Program-made: the position numbers and the translations under genes | The notes under the pieces: model-generated | What the model was told of the DNA's origin: nothing | What the model saw: the letters and a program-made list of their open reading frames with translations, nothing else | The model's database searches: none | Source of the DNA: Rhodospirillaceae bacterium | GTDB taxonomy: Bacteria > Pseudomonadota > Alphaproteobacteria > Rhodospirillales > Magnetovibrionaceae | DNA: 12,304 nt | NCBI GenBank assembly: GCA_002401565.1 | Contig: NVTL01000081.1 | Span: 1-12,304 of the forward strand | Direction: 5' to 3' | Part shown: one piece after another, positions 5,005-12,207 of the stretch | Numbering within the stretch: position 1 is the first letter of the stretch | How the letters are laid out: every line of letters begins with the position of its first letter

Positions 5005-6081
5005 TTAAAACTCAATGTTATTTTCAATCAATGCATATTCTTTTTCGGCAAAAGTATTCAGCAAAGCGGTGAAGATGACTTTCATACCCTTAGGCGGGAC
5101 TGCCATGCCGATTTGTTTTCGCACACTTTCTTTGCCGCCGACAAAGGCGTAAGAATCGGGGAAGGTTTGCAGGCGCGCGCGTTCTCTGTTGGTCAGCGCG
5201 CGGTGTTCTGCCCAATGATACATGTGGGTGCCGCCGCCGCCGCTGCCCGTGACCGTATAGGCGGGTTTGTTTGGGTCCAGCCTTTTATAAATATTGCTGA
5301 GCTTTGCGCCCTTCACGTTTAACCGTAAATGTTGGGGGATGTCATCGGACCATGCATTTTTGCCCGGCTTGATATGTTTCAACCGTTCGATAACCCGTTT
5401 GTTCTGATTGGTTCTTTCGTTGTTCAGGACGTCATGAGGCAGGGGCGGTATGGTCAAAGCCTGTTTTGAGGTGCGCCGTTTGTTCAGGTGAGACGGTGCG
5501 GGAACCCGGTATGTTTTGTCGATGTCGTTGCGAAGGCCGACAATGATGATGCGGTGACGGGCTTGCGGCACGCCATAGTCTTCGAACTTGTACAGGTGCG
5601 GCACCAGTTTGTACCCGCTATTGGACAGTTCCTTTAAGATCAGCCCAAGGGCCGACCCGGCATTTGCACTGCTTAAACCCCCGACATTTTCGGCCACAAA
5701 CCACTGGGGCTGATGCTTTTTCAGATATTGCACGCCGTACGAAAATAACGGTCCAAATTCACCGTCCAAGCCTTTGCTTTCGCCGACGATGCTGAAATCA
5801 TTGCACGGAAAGCCAAAGGCAAATCCATCGCATTTTTTCAAACCCGCTATATCAAGGGTGCGAATGTCGGCATGGATGACATTTTCGTCTTCGGCCAAAG
5901 ATTTTTGGTGGATGTTTTGGCTATAGGTTTCGCACGTGCTTTTATCGTAATCGGTCGCCCATAGGGGCGAAATCGAATAGGTTTTTCCGTGCTGATCTTG
6001 CACGTCTTTACACGTCATAGCCGCCAAAGCAATGCCGCCGGGGCCACAAAAAAACTCACCTAATGTAAAGTTTGTTTTCAT
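5005..6081 (-). CDS. DNA (cytosine-5-)-methyltransferase, orphan
   Basis: This 358-residue enzyme transfers a methyl group from SAM to C5 of cytosine in a specific DNA site. All main C5-methylase motifs are visible: I FFCGPGG (10-16), IV GFPCNDFS with catalytic Cys93, VI ENV (131-133), VIII QARHRIIIVG (173-182), IX RALTNRERARLQTFPD (294-309) and X QIGMAVPP (323-330). Motif X normally reads GNAVPP; here Met replaces Asn. The target-recognition region lies between VIII and IX, about residues 190-290, and its DNA specificity cannot be read. The gene starts 12 bases after the topoisomerase gene on the same strand, with AAGG overlapping that gene's stop, so it is probably co-transcribed. No restriction endonuclease or Vsr-type repair gene lies beside it. 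Confidence 0.9.
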   Translation of the reverse strand: MKTNFTLGEFFCGPGGIALAAMTCKDVQDQHGKTYSISPLWATDYDKSTCETYSQNIHQKSLAEDENVIHADIRTLDIAGLKKCDGFAFGFPCNDFSIVGESKGLDGEFGPLFSYGVQYLKKHQPQWFVAENVGGLSSANAGSALGLILKELSNSGYKLVPHLYKFEDYGVPQARHRIIIVGLRNDIDKTYRVPAPSHLNKRRTSKQALTIPPLPHDVLNNERTNQNKRVIERLKHIKPGKNAWSDDIPQHLRLNVKGAKLSNIYKRLDPNKPAYTVTGSGGGGTHMYHWAEHRALTNRERARLQTFPDSYAFVGGKESVRKQIGMAVPPKGMKVIFTALLNTFAEKEYALIENNIEF

Positions 6082-6093
6082 CCGTGTTGGGCC

Positions 6094-8211
6094 TTAAATA
6101 TCCACGTCGACAACAAAGCGCGCGTGTTCTTGGATATAGGCATAACGAAGTTCCGGTTTTTTGCCCATCAGGCTTTCTACTAGTTCTTCGGTATCGCGGA
6201 TATCGTCCCAATCTTCTTCGCCGTGACCCGTTGGCACCGTGACCCGGAGCAGGGTGCGGTTGGCCGGTTTCATTGTGGTTTCTTTCAGCTGAGCCGCAGG
6301 CATTTCACCAAGGCCTTTAAAGCGGCTAATTTCGATTTTTCCCCGTCCAGAGAACGTGGTTTTCATCAATTCTTCTTTGTGATCATCATCGCGCGCATAG
6401 GCGACCTTGGCCCCTTGGGATATCCTAAACAGCGGCGGAAGGGCGATGTAAAGGTGTCCGTTTTCAATGAGTTTTGGCATTTCTTTAAAGAAGAACGTCA
6501 TGAGAAGGGCTGCGATGTGAGCCCCGTCCACGTCCGCATCGGTCATGATGATGACTTTTTCATAGCGCAAGGCTTCTAAGTTAAAGGTCTTGCGGGTGCC
6601 GCAGCCCAAAGCCTCGGTCAGATCGCTAAGTTCGACGTTGGCTTTAAGCTTTTCTTGGGTGGCCGAAGCAACGTTCAAGATCTTACCACGCAGGGGTAAA
6701 ATGGCCTGAATTTTACGGTCACGGGCTTGCTTGGCAGACCCGCCAGCGGAATCTCCTTCGACGATGAAAATCTCGGTGCCTTTGGAACTGTTTTGGCTGC
6801 AATCGGACAGCTTGCCCGGCAGGCGCAATCGTTTGGTCGCGGACTTGCGTTTGGTTTCTTGGTCCATGCGGCGCCGCATGCGCAGGTTCGCGCGTTCAAT
6901 CGCCCACTCAACCAAAGCGTTTGCGGCTTTGGGGTCAGACGATAGCCACAAATCAAAACGATCGCGAACCGTGTTTTCGATCAGTTTGGTGGCAGATTGG
7001 GTGGACAGTTTATCTTTGGTTTGGCCCTGAAATTGCGGGTCGGGAATAAACGCCGACAACATAATCGCGGCCCCGCCCAACAGGTCATCGCCGGTCATTT
7101 TTGCCGCACCTTTGGCATTGATCAAGTCGGCATAGGCGCGAATGCCTTTTGCCAGAGCACTCTTTAAACCAGATTCATGGGTGCCGCCTTGTGGTGTGGG
7201 CACGGTGTTACAGTATGAATTTAAAAACCCATCTTCATCCATGGGCCAGGCAATCGCCCATTCAACCCGTCCGGGGCCGTCGGTGAAATCGGCTTGGCCT
7301 TCGAACGGGCGCGGCGTGACCGTGCGGCGTTCTTTCAGCACTTCGGCCACATAATCGGCAAGCCCGCCCGGAAAGTGCAATTCGGCCTTTTCAGGGGTGT
7401 TTTTCTCTTCGGACCCTTTGAGCAGAGACGGGTCGCACGTCCAACGGATTTTTACGCCGCGAAACAGATACGCCTTTGACCGCACAAGGCGAAACAAGGT
7501 GTGTGGGCGAAAATTCACGCGGGTGCCAAAAATATCCGTATCGGGAATAAAGGTGACGGTGGTGCCGCGTCGATTGTTGATGGGGCCTAAATTTTCAAGC
7601 TTGGACGTTGGTTTGCCACGGGAAAAAGTCTGTTGATACAGCTGTTTGTCCTTGGCGACTTCGACGATCAACAGGCTGGACAGGGCGTTGACGACACTGG
7701 ACCCAACACCGTGCAGTCCGCCAGACGTCTCGTACGCGCCGCCGCCGAACTTAGCGCCGGCGTGCAAGGTGGTGAAAATTACCTCAAGGGCCGAGACATC
7801 CTTAAATTTTGGGTGAGGATCGACCGGAATGCCGCGCCCGTTGTCTTTGACGATCAGGCGATTGCCGGGTTCTAAAATAACATCAATGACCGAGGCATGA
7901 CCCGCAACGGCTTCGTCCATAGAGTTATCGATGATTTCCGCGGCCAAATGGTGATAGGCGTGTTCGTCTGTGCCGCCGATATACATGCCGGGGCGTTTGC
8001 GAACGGGTTCTAAGCCTTCGAGAACTTCGATGTCGGCCGCAGAATAACTGTCGCCCCCAACCTTTTTCACAGGCTTAGGAGTGGGCGCAGGCGCGGGTTT
8101 AGGCGCGGGCTTTGCGGCCACGACTTTTTTCGGCGGCGCTTTTTGGGCTTCCGCTGGTTCAGGCTTAACGGGTTCAGGTTTGGGCGCATTGTCCCCAAAT
8201 AGGTCGCTCAT
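6094..8211 (-). CDS. parE: DNA topoisomerase IV subunit B
   Basis: This 705-residue ATPase subunit partners with ParC to decatenate replicated chromosomes in the cytoplasm. After a Pro/Ala/Lys-rich head (about residues 10-50), which is probably disordered, comes the GHKL ATPase: EIIDNSMDE (92-100) with the Mg-binding Asn96, DNGRGIP (123-129), and GGLHGVGSSVVNALS (164-178). The transducer loop QTKDKL is at 397-402. The TOPRIM domain shows EGDSAGG (485-491) and DADVDGAHI (558-566). There is no large insert in TOPRIM as in some GyrB, and length and sequence fit ParE. The ATG at 8211 is preceded by only a weak ribosome binding site. The methyltransferase follows in the same direction. It must not be confused with the toxin ParE at 466-756. 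Confidence 0.95.
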   Translation of the reverse strand: MSDLFGDNAPKPEPVKPEPAEAQKAPPKKVVAAKPAPKPAPAPTPKPVKKVGGDSYSAADIEVLEGLEPVRKRPGMYIGGTDEHAYHHLAAEIIDNSMDEAVAGHASVIDVILEPGNRLIVKDNGRGIPVDPHPKFKDVSALEVIFTTLHAGAKFGGGAYETSGGLHGVGSSVVNALSSLLIVEVAKDKQLYQQTFSRGKPTSKLENLGPINNRRGTTVTFIPDTDIFGTRVNFRPHTLFRLVRSKAYLFRGVKIRWTCDPSLLKGSEEKNTPEKAELHFPGGLADYVAEVLKERRTVTPRPFEGQADFTDGPGRVEWAIAWPMDEDGFLNSYCNTVPTPQGGTHESGLKSALAKGIRAYADLINAKGAAKMTGDDLLGGAAIMLSAFIPDPQFQGQTKDKLSTQSATKLIENTVRDRFDLWLSSDPKAANALVEWAIERANLRMRRRMDQETKRKSATKRLRLPGKLSDCSQNSSKGTEIFIVEGDSAGGSAKQARDRKIQAILPLRGKILNVASATQEKLKANVELSDLTEALGCGTRKTFNLEALRYEKVIIMTDADVDGAHIAALLMTFFFKEMPKLIENGHLYIALPPLFRISQGAKVAYARDDDHKEELMKTTFSGRGKIEISRFKGLGEMPAAQLKETTMKPANRTLLRVTVPTGHGEEDWDDIRDTEELVESLMGKKPELRYAYIQEHARFVVDVDI

Positions 8212-8320
8212 GAAAGCTCACATCAAAATTAAATACAGTTTTGTTAGTTTATAGTAAAATTGTAGGTAGCGTACAGCAACCTTCATTTGGTAGTGTTTAG
8301 CATAAATTACCTCAACATAT

Positions 8321-8334
8321 ACGCAATAATGCGT
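8321..8334. promoter_or_regulatory. Small palindrome upstream of the thioesterase gene
   Basis: ACGCA and TGCGT form a perfect 5-bp inverted repeat around ATAA, ending two bases before the GGAG ribosome binding site (8337-8340) of the thioesterase gene. It sits in the 140-base divergent region shared with topoisomerase IV subunit B. It may be an operator or a short mRNA stem. No convincing -35/-10 pair was found for either gene here. Confidence 0.3.
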
Positions 8335-8351
8335 TTGGAGACTTTTTAAAA

Positions 8352-8741
8352 ATGAGCGAATCGAAACCACGGGGCGAATTGGCCATAAGGCAATTGGCGA
8401 TGCCCGCGAATTTAAACACCGGCGGCAATATCTTTGGCGGGTGGTTATTGGCGCAAATGGACATCGCGGGCGGCATTACCGCCAGCGACCGGGCCAAAGG
8501 CCGCATCGCGACCGTTGCCATCACCGCCATGGAATTTCACCATCCGGTTTTTGTTGGTGATGTATTGTGTTGTTACGCTGATGTGCGCAAAGTCGGTAAA
8601 ACTTCGATCACCATTCATGTACAGGCTTGGGCGCATCGCCGCGATGGACCAAAACTGGATGAAATCAAAGTGACCGAAGGCGACTTTGTTTTTGTGGCGT
8701 TGAACGAAGACGGCACCAAACGAAATGTTCCGCCCGTTTAA
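8352..8741 (+). CDS. yciA: Acyl-CoA thioesterase, YciA type
   Basis: This 129-residue cytosolic enzyme hydrolyses acyl-CoA thioesters to free acids and CoA, with broad substrate use in the family. It is a single hotdog-fold domain, active as a multimer. Signature regions are MPANLNTGGNIFGGWLL at 17-33, MDIAGG at 36-41 with Asp37 as the probable catalytic acid, and the strand FHHPVFVGD at 62-70, followed by VGKTSITIHVQAW in the long sheet. Length matches YciA proteins. GGAG at 8337-8340 precedes the ATG. Its stop codon interlocks with that of the converging lipoprotein gene through TTAA at 8738-8741. A role in acyl-CoA turnover or membrane lipid balance is inferred from the family. Confidence 0.9.
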   Translation: MSESKPRGELAIRQLAMPANLNTGGNIFGGWLLAQMDIAGGITASDRAKGRIATVAITAMEFHHPVFVGDVLCCYADVRKVGKTSITIHVQAWAHRRDGPKLDEIKVTEGDFVFVALNEDGTKRNVPPV

Positions 8742-9166
8742 GGTGCTTTGCACACCGCCTTAATATCAAGATCATATTCGCAAGCCTTCAACGGATCACT
8801 TTGCCATAAATGCACGTCCAGTTTGGCGGTGCAGCCTGTGTCTTCGATCAAAGCTGTTTTGCCTTGTTCGTCACATACCAAGACGGATGAAGATTTGCCG
8901 CTTTGGCGGGCCTTTAAAACATAGCCTTCGAATTTATTAAGCAGGCTCGGGTTGTGGGCCGTGGCAAAATCCAGAAGGGCGCGGTCTTTTAAATCGGCGG
9001 GTGGATGTTTATAGCGTACAGCAGAATTCGTGGCGGCAGAGACCTTGGTCAGAGCCGAGGCTAAGCCCAACATGGTTTCTTCGTCCGTCGAACCGGTGTG
9101 AAAACAAGCGGACGCCATGATCGATACGAAAAATAGGGCTGTTGTTTTTATCAGTAAGGGGCGCAT
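8738..9166 (-). CDS. Small cysteine-rich putative lipoprotein
   Basis: No known domain is recognised in this 142-residue protein. The first 21 residues form a signal peptide with the hydrophobic stretch LIKTTALFFVSIMA and a lipobox-like ASAC at 18-21, so Cys21 is probably lipidated; the box is acceptable but not perfect. Four more cysteines lie in the C-terminal half (in VLVCDE, DTGCTA, KACEYD and AVCKAP), enough for two periplasmic disulfides. AAAGGA a few bases upstream supports the ATG at 9166. It lies 12 bases after the phospholipase-like gene in the same direction, so the two probably form an operon, with this protein held at the membrane on the outer side of the inner membrane. Confidence 0.65.
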   Translation of the reverse strand: MRPLLIKTTALFFVSIMASACFHTGSTDEETMLGLASALTKVSAATNSAVRYKHPPADLKDRALLDFATAHNPSLLNKFEGYVLKARQSGKSSSVLVCDEQGKTALIEDTGCTAKLDVHLWQSDPLKACEYDLDIKAVCKAP

Positions 9167-9178
9167 AAATCGTTCCTT

Positions 9179-10114
9179 TTAAGTCCAAAAAACCAGAGCA
9201 TCGTTTTGGTCGCGTCCGGTGTCTAAATTCCAAGCCTTCAGATCGGCCAATTGGTCGATTTCACCCGCTTTGACGTCGTGACCTATTTTGACCCACAAAT
9301 CGACAACGTTTGTGCAGGCGCGATCAAATATGGTGTCGTACGGCAGGGGGCCTTCGGGGGTTTCTAGATTTTCAATATATTCAGCTTTATCGACTTCACC
9401 GGGTTCTGGGTAAACCAACCCTAAGTCCACGGCCACATGGCGGGCAAAAGCGGGCAGGGCGCTGCCTTCTTCGATGGTATCGACAATGGGGCCAAATTTA
9501 GCATGCCAAGAATCGATGTCTGGTGGGTTTTGACGGTGAATGTTGGGGTGCACTTTTTTTAACATGGCATCCCACAGCTCAAACAAAGCGGCATCAATGC
9601 GGTGTTCGTCATCGGGCCTGTGACAGGCGCGAATGCCATTGTTTTCTTTGTCCAAATGTTCGGCGAGGCCAATTTTCCCTAAGTTCATGCGGGTGTCAAA
9701 AATATAGGCGTCCTGATGCATTTCACAGATACGGTGATCCCTTTGATTGTCTTCGTAAGGGCCAACTTTAAGTTCAACAATGGGGTGAATGGTGACGTCT
9801 GCGGCCACATGGGCGGCGTATCCCAAAAGCCAAGCTAGGCATTTTGATTGTTTATTTCCGGTCATTTTGCCGACCAGCAAGGCGCCTTGTTTAAGCATGT
9901 CTGTTGTTTTGATGTAATGCATCAAATCAGCCCAAGAGGCGGCGTCGCCATCAAGGATGTCCAGATAGGGGTAATCAGGGCTGATGCCACCCAGTTCACA
10001 AAATTGCAAGTTGTCCCCGGTGGCAATCATCACGTTTTCAGGAACATCGGCTCGACGCCCCGCCAATTCATGGGCAATATTTATAAGCGATAGATGAGCA
10101 TAGGCTCCTGGCAT
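9179..10114 (-). CDS. Zinc-dependent phospholipase C-like protein
   Basis: This 311-residue protein matches the zinc-dependent phospholipase C fold (Zn_dep_PLPC type), whose members bind three metals through His and Asp. Candidate ligands are His7 in GAYAHL, Asp47 in GGISPDYPYLD, His66, the run GYAAHVAADVTIHP (98-111; His102, Asp106, His110) and DHRICEMHQD at about 126-135. No signal peptide is visible, so it is probably cytosolic, unlike secreted bacterial phospholipases. The substrate is unknown and many such bacterial proteins are uncharacterised. The start MPGAYAHL at 10114 is chosen because GGGGA lies at good spacing on the mRNA; an in-frame ATG 12 codons upstream would place this site inside the gene. 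The small lipoprotein gene follows. Confidence 0.75.
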   Translation of the reverse strand: MPGAYAHLSLINIAHELAGRRADVPENVMIATGDNLQFCELGGISPDYPYLDILDGDAASWADLMHYIKTTDMLKQGALLVGKMTGNKQSKCLAWLLGYAAHVAADVTIHPIVELKVGPYEDNQRDHRICEMHQDAYIFDTRMNLGKIGLAEHLDKENNGIRACHRPDDEHRIDAALFELWDAMLKKVHPNIHRQNPPDIDSWHAKFGPIVDTIEEGSALPAFARHVAVDLGLVYPEPGEVDKAEYIENLETPEGPLPYDTIFDRACTNVVDLWVKIGHDVKAGEIDQLADLKAWNLDTGRDQNDALVFWT

Positions 10115-10115
10115 T

Positions 10116-10184
10116 TTATGGTCCCCTTGGTGGCATGAATGTTGAACCAAGAGTATGCCGTGAAGTCGAGGAGTTGTAAAACAA
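10116..10184 (-). CDS. Candidate 22-codon leader peptide ahead of the phospholipase-like gene
   Basis: On the minus strand TAAGGAGGT, a near-perfect ribosome binding site, is followed 8 to 9 bases later by a TTG at 10184-10182. The frame is open for 22 codons and stops in TAA at 10118-10116, one base before the phospholipase-like ATG. The peptide (FYNSSTSRHTLGSTF in its middle) shows no recognisable family and no run of a single amino acid that would signal attenuation. It could be an upstream regulatory frame coupling translation to the main gene, or the ribosome binding site could be chance. Confidence 0.25.
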   Translation of the reverse strand: MFYNSSTSRHTLGSTFMPPRGP

Positions 10185-10585
10185 TACGTAAATACCTCCT
10201 TAATCAGGAGTAGGTCAAAGTTAGCATTGCAAGTAAGCCGTGAGAAATTGATTTATTAAATAATCTCATGAGACAAAAGCGTGAAAAATATAATCATAGA
10301 AAGCTTTTAAATACTGGTGGTTTAACACGAGGAGCGAAAGGGGAAGTGTACCTTATAATTGTTATACGGATTGAGCTTAAGTATTCTTAAAATGAATGTT
10401 TTTTACCCGTGGTACAGTATTACTACATGTTTTGACCGTGGTTATGCTATATCATTGTCATAATATACTTGCGTATAGATTCTGGTGTGGTTTCGGGAGT
10501 GATCTTTTTCACCAAGTATCTGGCTTAAACAAATCCCCCGGGAGGCGGTTTTCTTTAAGTTTTATGCGCTTAACCAGTTTATGAC

Positions 10586-10603
10586 GCTGTTTGTTTGAAC
10601 AGC
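10586..10603 (+). promoter_or_regulatory. Stem-loop in the FadL leader
   Basis: GCTGTT (10586-10591) and AACAGC (10598-10603) form a perfect 6-bp stem around TGTTTG. It ends 13 bases before the GAGGGG ribosome binding site (10617-10622) of the FadL-type porin. Such stems can protect outer-membrane protein mRNAs from decay or act in translation control; this role is inferred. Confidence 0.35.
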
Positions 10604-10633
10604 ATACGAAACTTTTGAGGGGAACTCATTAAG

Positions 10634-11929
10634 ATGACTAAGAAATTGAAACTTAACCTATTGTCTGGCGTAACAATCTTGCCGGCAGTTTTGTGTTTGG
10701 TTGTAGCGGGTTCCGCTCAAGCCACAGAAGGTTACTTCGCCAACGGTTATGGTACTGCTTCTAAGGGTATGGCTGGCGTTGGTACTGCCTTGGCTTTGGA
10801 TACTCAGTCCGCCATGAAAAACCCAGCCAGTATGGTCAAGCTCGGCAACCGTGTTGATGGTGCTGTTTCTTTCTTCTCTCCTCTGCGTTCTTATAGAACA
10901 AGGGGTGAAAATCCAGCGGCTAATTTTATTGCTGATCCTGATGCTGAAAGTGCAAGCAAGCTCTTTATCATCCCTTCGTTTGGCGTGAACTTTGACCAAG
11001 GTGATTATTCACTTGGTGTTACTTTGAGCGCAAACGGTGGTATGAACACAAACTATGCAACGACCGTTTTTTCTGGTGGTACAAATGGTCGTACGGGCAT
11101 TGATTTGGCTCAGCTTTTCTTGGGCGCCACGTATGCTAAAAAAATTAACGACAAACATTCCTTTGGTATTACACCGACAGTTGTAGCTCAGCGCTTTAAA
11201 GCCACTGGCCTTCAAGGATTTGGAGCGATTTCATCGGATCCAAGCAAATTAACAGACAACGGTTATGACTATTCCTATGGTTATGGTCTTCGTTTGGGGT
11301 ATCTGGGTGAATTCACCGATAAAATTACAGTTGGTGCCATGGCTCAAAGCCGTATGGAGATGCAAAAGTTTGACAAGTACGCCGGACTGTTTGCTGATAA
11401 AGGTGACTTTGATATTCCCCCAACAGTTAGCTTGGGCCTAACGTACAAGGCAACAAGTGACTTGACGATCTCAACAGATATTCAGCGTATTTTCTATAGC
11501 AGAGTTGCTGCGATTTCCAATACGCTCGTTAATGTTACCCCATTCAATCAGAATGCAGGTGGTACCCGGAACAGTAACTCACTTGGTGGTTCTGAAGGTG
11601 TTGGCTTTGGTTGGAATGATTTGGATATCATTAAAATTGGCGCCTCATACGATTATGACGATGCTTTGACGTTACGCACGGGCGTCAGCCACAACAGTTC
11701 GGCTTTTCATAGCAGTGAAACGCTCTTCAATATTTTGGCTCCAGCCGTGGTTGATACACACCTCAGCTTTGGTGGTACATATAAGTTAACATCGAATTTG
11801 ATGTTGAATATGGCTTATACGCATGCTTTTGATGCCAACATTAATGGTAATAATGCCAACCATGTGGAAGAAATTAATCTGTCCATGACGCAACATGATC
11901 TAGAGGTTGGCGTAAGCTACCTCTTCTAA
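10634..11929 (+). CDS. FadL/OmpP1-family outer-membrane transporter
   Basis: This 431-residue beta-barrel should import hydrophobic compounds such as long-chain fatty acids across the outer membrane. The signal peptide runs to about residue 30, with cleavage predicted after SAQA, leaving TEGYFANGYGTASKGMAGVG, the classic start of the N-terminal hatch in FadL proteins. NPA at 63-65 is a conserved family motif. Amphipathic strands fill the rest, and the chain ends in VSYLF, an aromatic terminal residue used for barrel assembly. GAGGGG at 10617-10622 precedes the ATG. Codon choice looks optimised and a strong terminator follows, both fitting high expression. FadL relatives for aromatic hydrocarbons are similar, so the substrate is open and no symbol is assigned. 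Confidence 0.88.
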   Translation: MTKKLKLNLLSGVTILPAVLCLVVAGSAQATEGYFANGYGTASKGMAGVGTALALDTQSAMKNPASMVKLGNRVDGAVSFFSPLRSYRTRGENPAANFIADPDAESASKLFIIPSFGVNFDQGDYSLGVTLSANGGMNTNYATTVFSGGTNGRTGIDLAQLFLGATYAKKINDKHSFGITPTVVAQRFKATGLQGFGAISSDPSKLTDNGYDYSYGYGLRLGYLGEFTDKITVGAMAQSRMEMQKFDKYAGLFADKGDFDIPPTVSLGLTYKATSDLTISTDIQRIFYSRVAAISNTLVNVTPFNQNAGGTRNSNSLGGSEGVGFGWNDLDIIKIGASYDYDDALTLRTGVSHNSSAFHSSETLFNILAPAVVDTHLSFGGTYKLTSNLMLNMAYTHAFDANINGNNANHVEEINLSMTQHDLEVGVSYLF

Positions 11930-11947
11930 TCAAACGCTCAGTAATCT

Positions 11948-11983
11948 AAAAAAGCCGCCTGATGTAAATCAGGCGGCTTTTTT
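11948..11983 (+). terminator. Rho-independent terminator after the FadL-type gene
   Basis: AAAAAAGCCGCCTGAT (11948-11963) and ATCAGGCGGCTTTTTT (11968-11983) form a perfect 16-bp stem around GTAA. The GC-rich core is followed by a six-T run, and the A run on the other strand makes it potentially bidirectional. It lies 18 bases after the porin stop codon. Confidence 0.95.
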
Positions 11984-11985
11984 GC

Positions 11986-12207
11986 GTCAAAAATTTGTCG
12001 TTGCCCGCGCAGAAATGTTAAACGCTCCTCTGTAGTAGAGGTGCCATGAGGGGGAGAGAGCTATAGGCTCCAGTCTCCTCACTCAACTCACTCACTCACC
12101 TCACTCAATGTGCCCTTATGCCAATGTAGAGGGGCGAGGGGCTTAACCATCAAGCCTTCTCTTTGCGCTTTAAAGACTTGGGTTTGATTTTTTAACGGCA
12201 AAGGGGG
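11986..12207. other. Gene-free spacer before the right IS
   Basis: No protein or RNA gene is seen in these 222 bases. It holds a CTCA-rich repeat (12077-12108), a short stem CCTCT/AGAGG at 12027-12041, and a weak hairpin GGCTT (12140-12144) with AAGCC (12152-12156) followed by a pyrimidine-rich stretch that is a poor terminator candidate. Purine-rich GAGGGGGAGAGAG occurs at 12048-12060. Confidence 0.4.
12077..12108. repeat. CTCA-type simple repeat with a repeated 10-mer
   Basis: CCTCACTCAA occurs at 12077-12086 and again at 12099-12108, separated by CTCACTCACTCA. The whole block is a low-complexity CTCA tract of about 32 bases with a heptad-free 4-nt period. It may be a slippage-prone or phase-variable element, or part of an IS-associated spacer; nothing decides between these. 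Confidence 0.7.

Larger units (their letters stand above)
10115..10633. other. Gene-free divergent region between the phospholipase-like and FadL genes
   Basis: This 519-base AT-rich stretch contains no convincing protein gene on the plus strand; the frame at 10396-10584 has no ribosome binding site and no protein-like composition. It does contain TCTCATGAGA, a 10-bp perfect palindrome at 10264-10273. A hairpin in the FadL leader, GCTGTT (10586-10591) with AACAGC (10598-10603), lies just before the GAGGGG ribosome binding site. A near-consensus minus-strand ribosome binding site lies at about 10195-10203. A weak promoter-like pair for FadL, TTGTCA at 10455-10460 with a TATAGAT-like box near 10474-10480, has short spacing and is uncertain. 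Confidence 0.5.

Noticed and set aside
5005..6081. A restriction-modification system
   Set aside because: The neighbours on both sides are a hypothetical lipoprotein and topoisomerase IV subunit B; no endonuclease-like or Vsr-like gene is visible.
10396..10584. A 62-residue plus-strand protein ahead of the FadL-type gene
   Set aside because: It starts on a non-ATG codon without a ribosome binding site, has no protein-like pattern and occupies the expected porin leader.
12077..12108. A CRISPR array
   Set aside because: The units are 4 to 10 bases of low complexity with no unique spacers of regular length.
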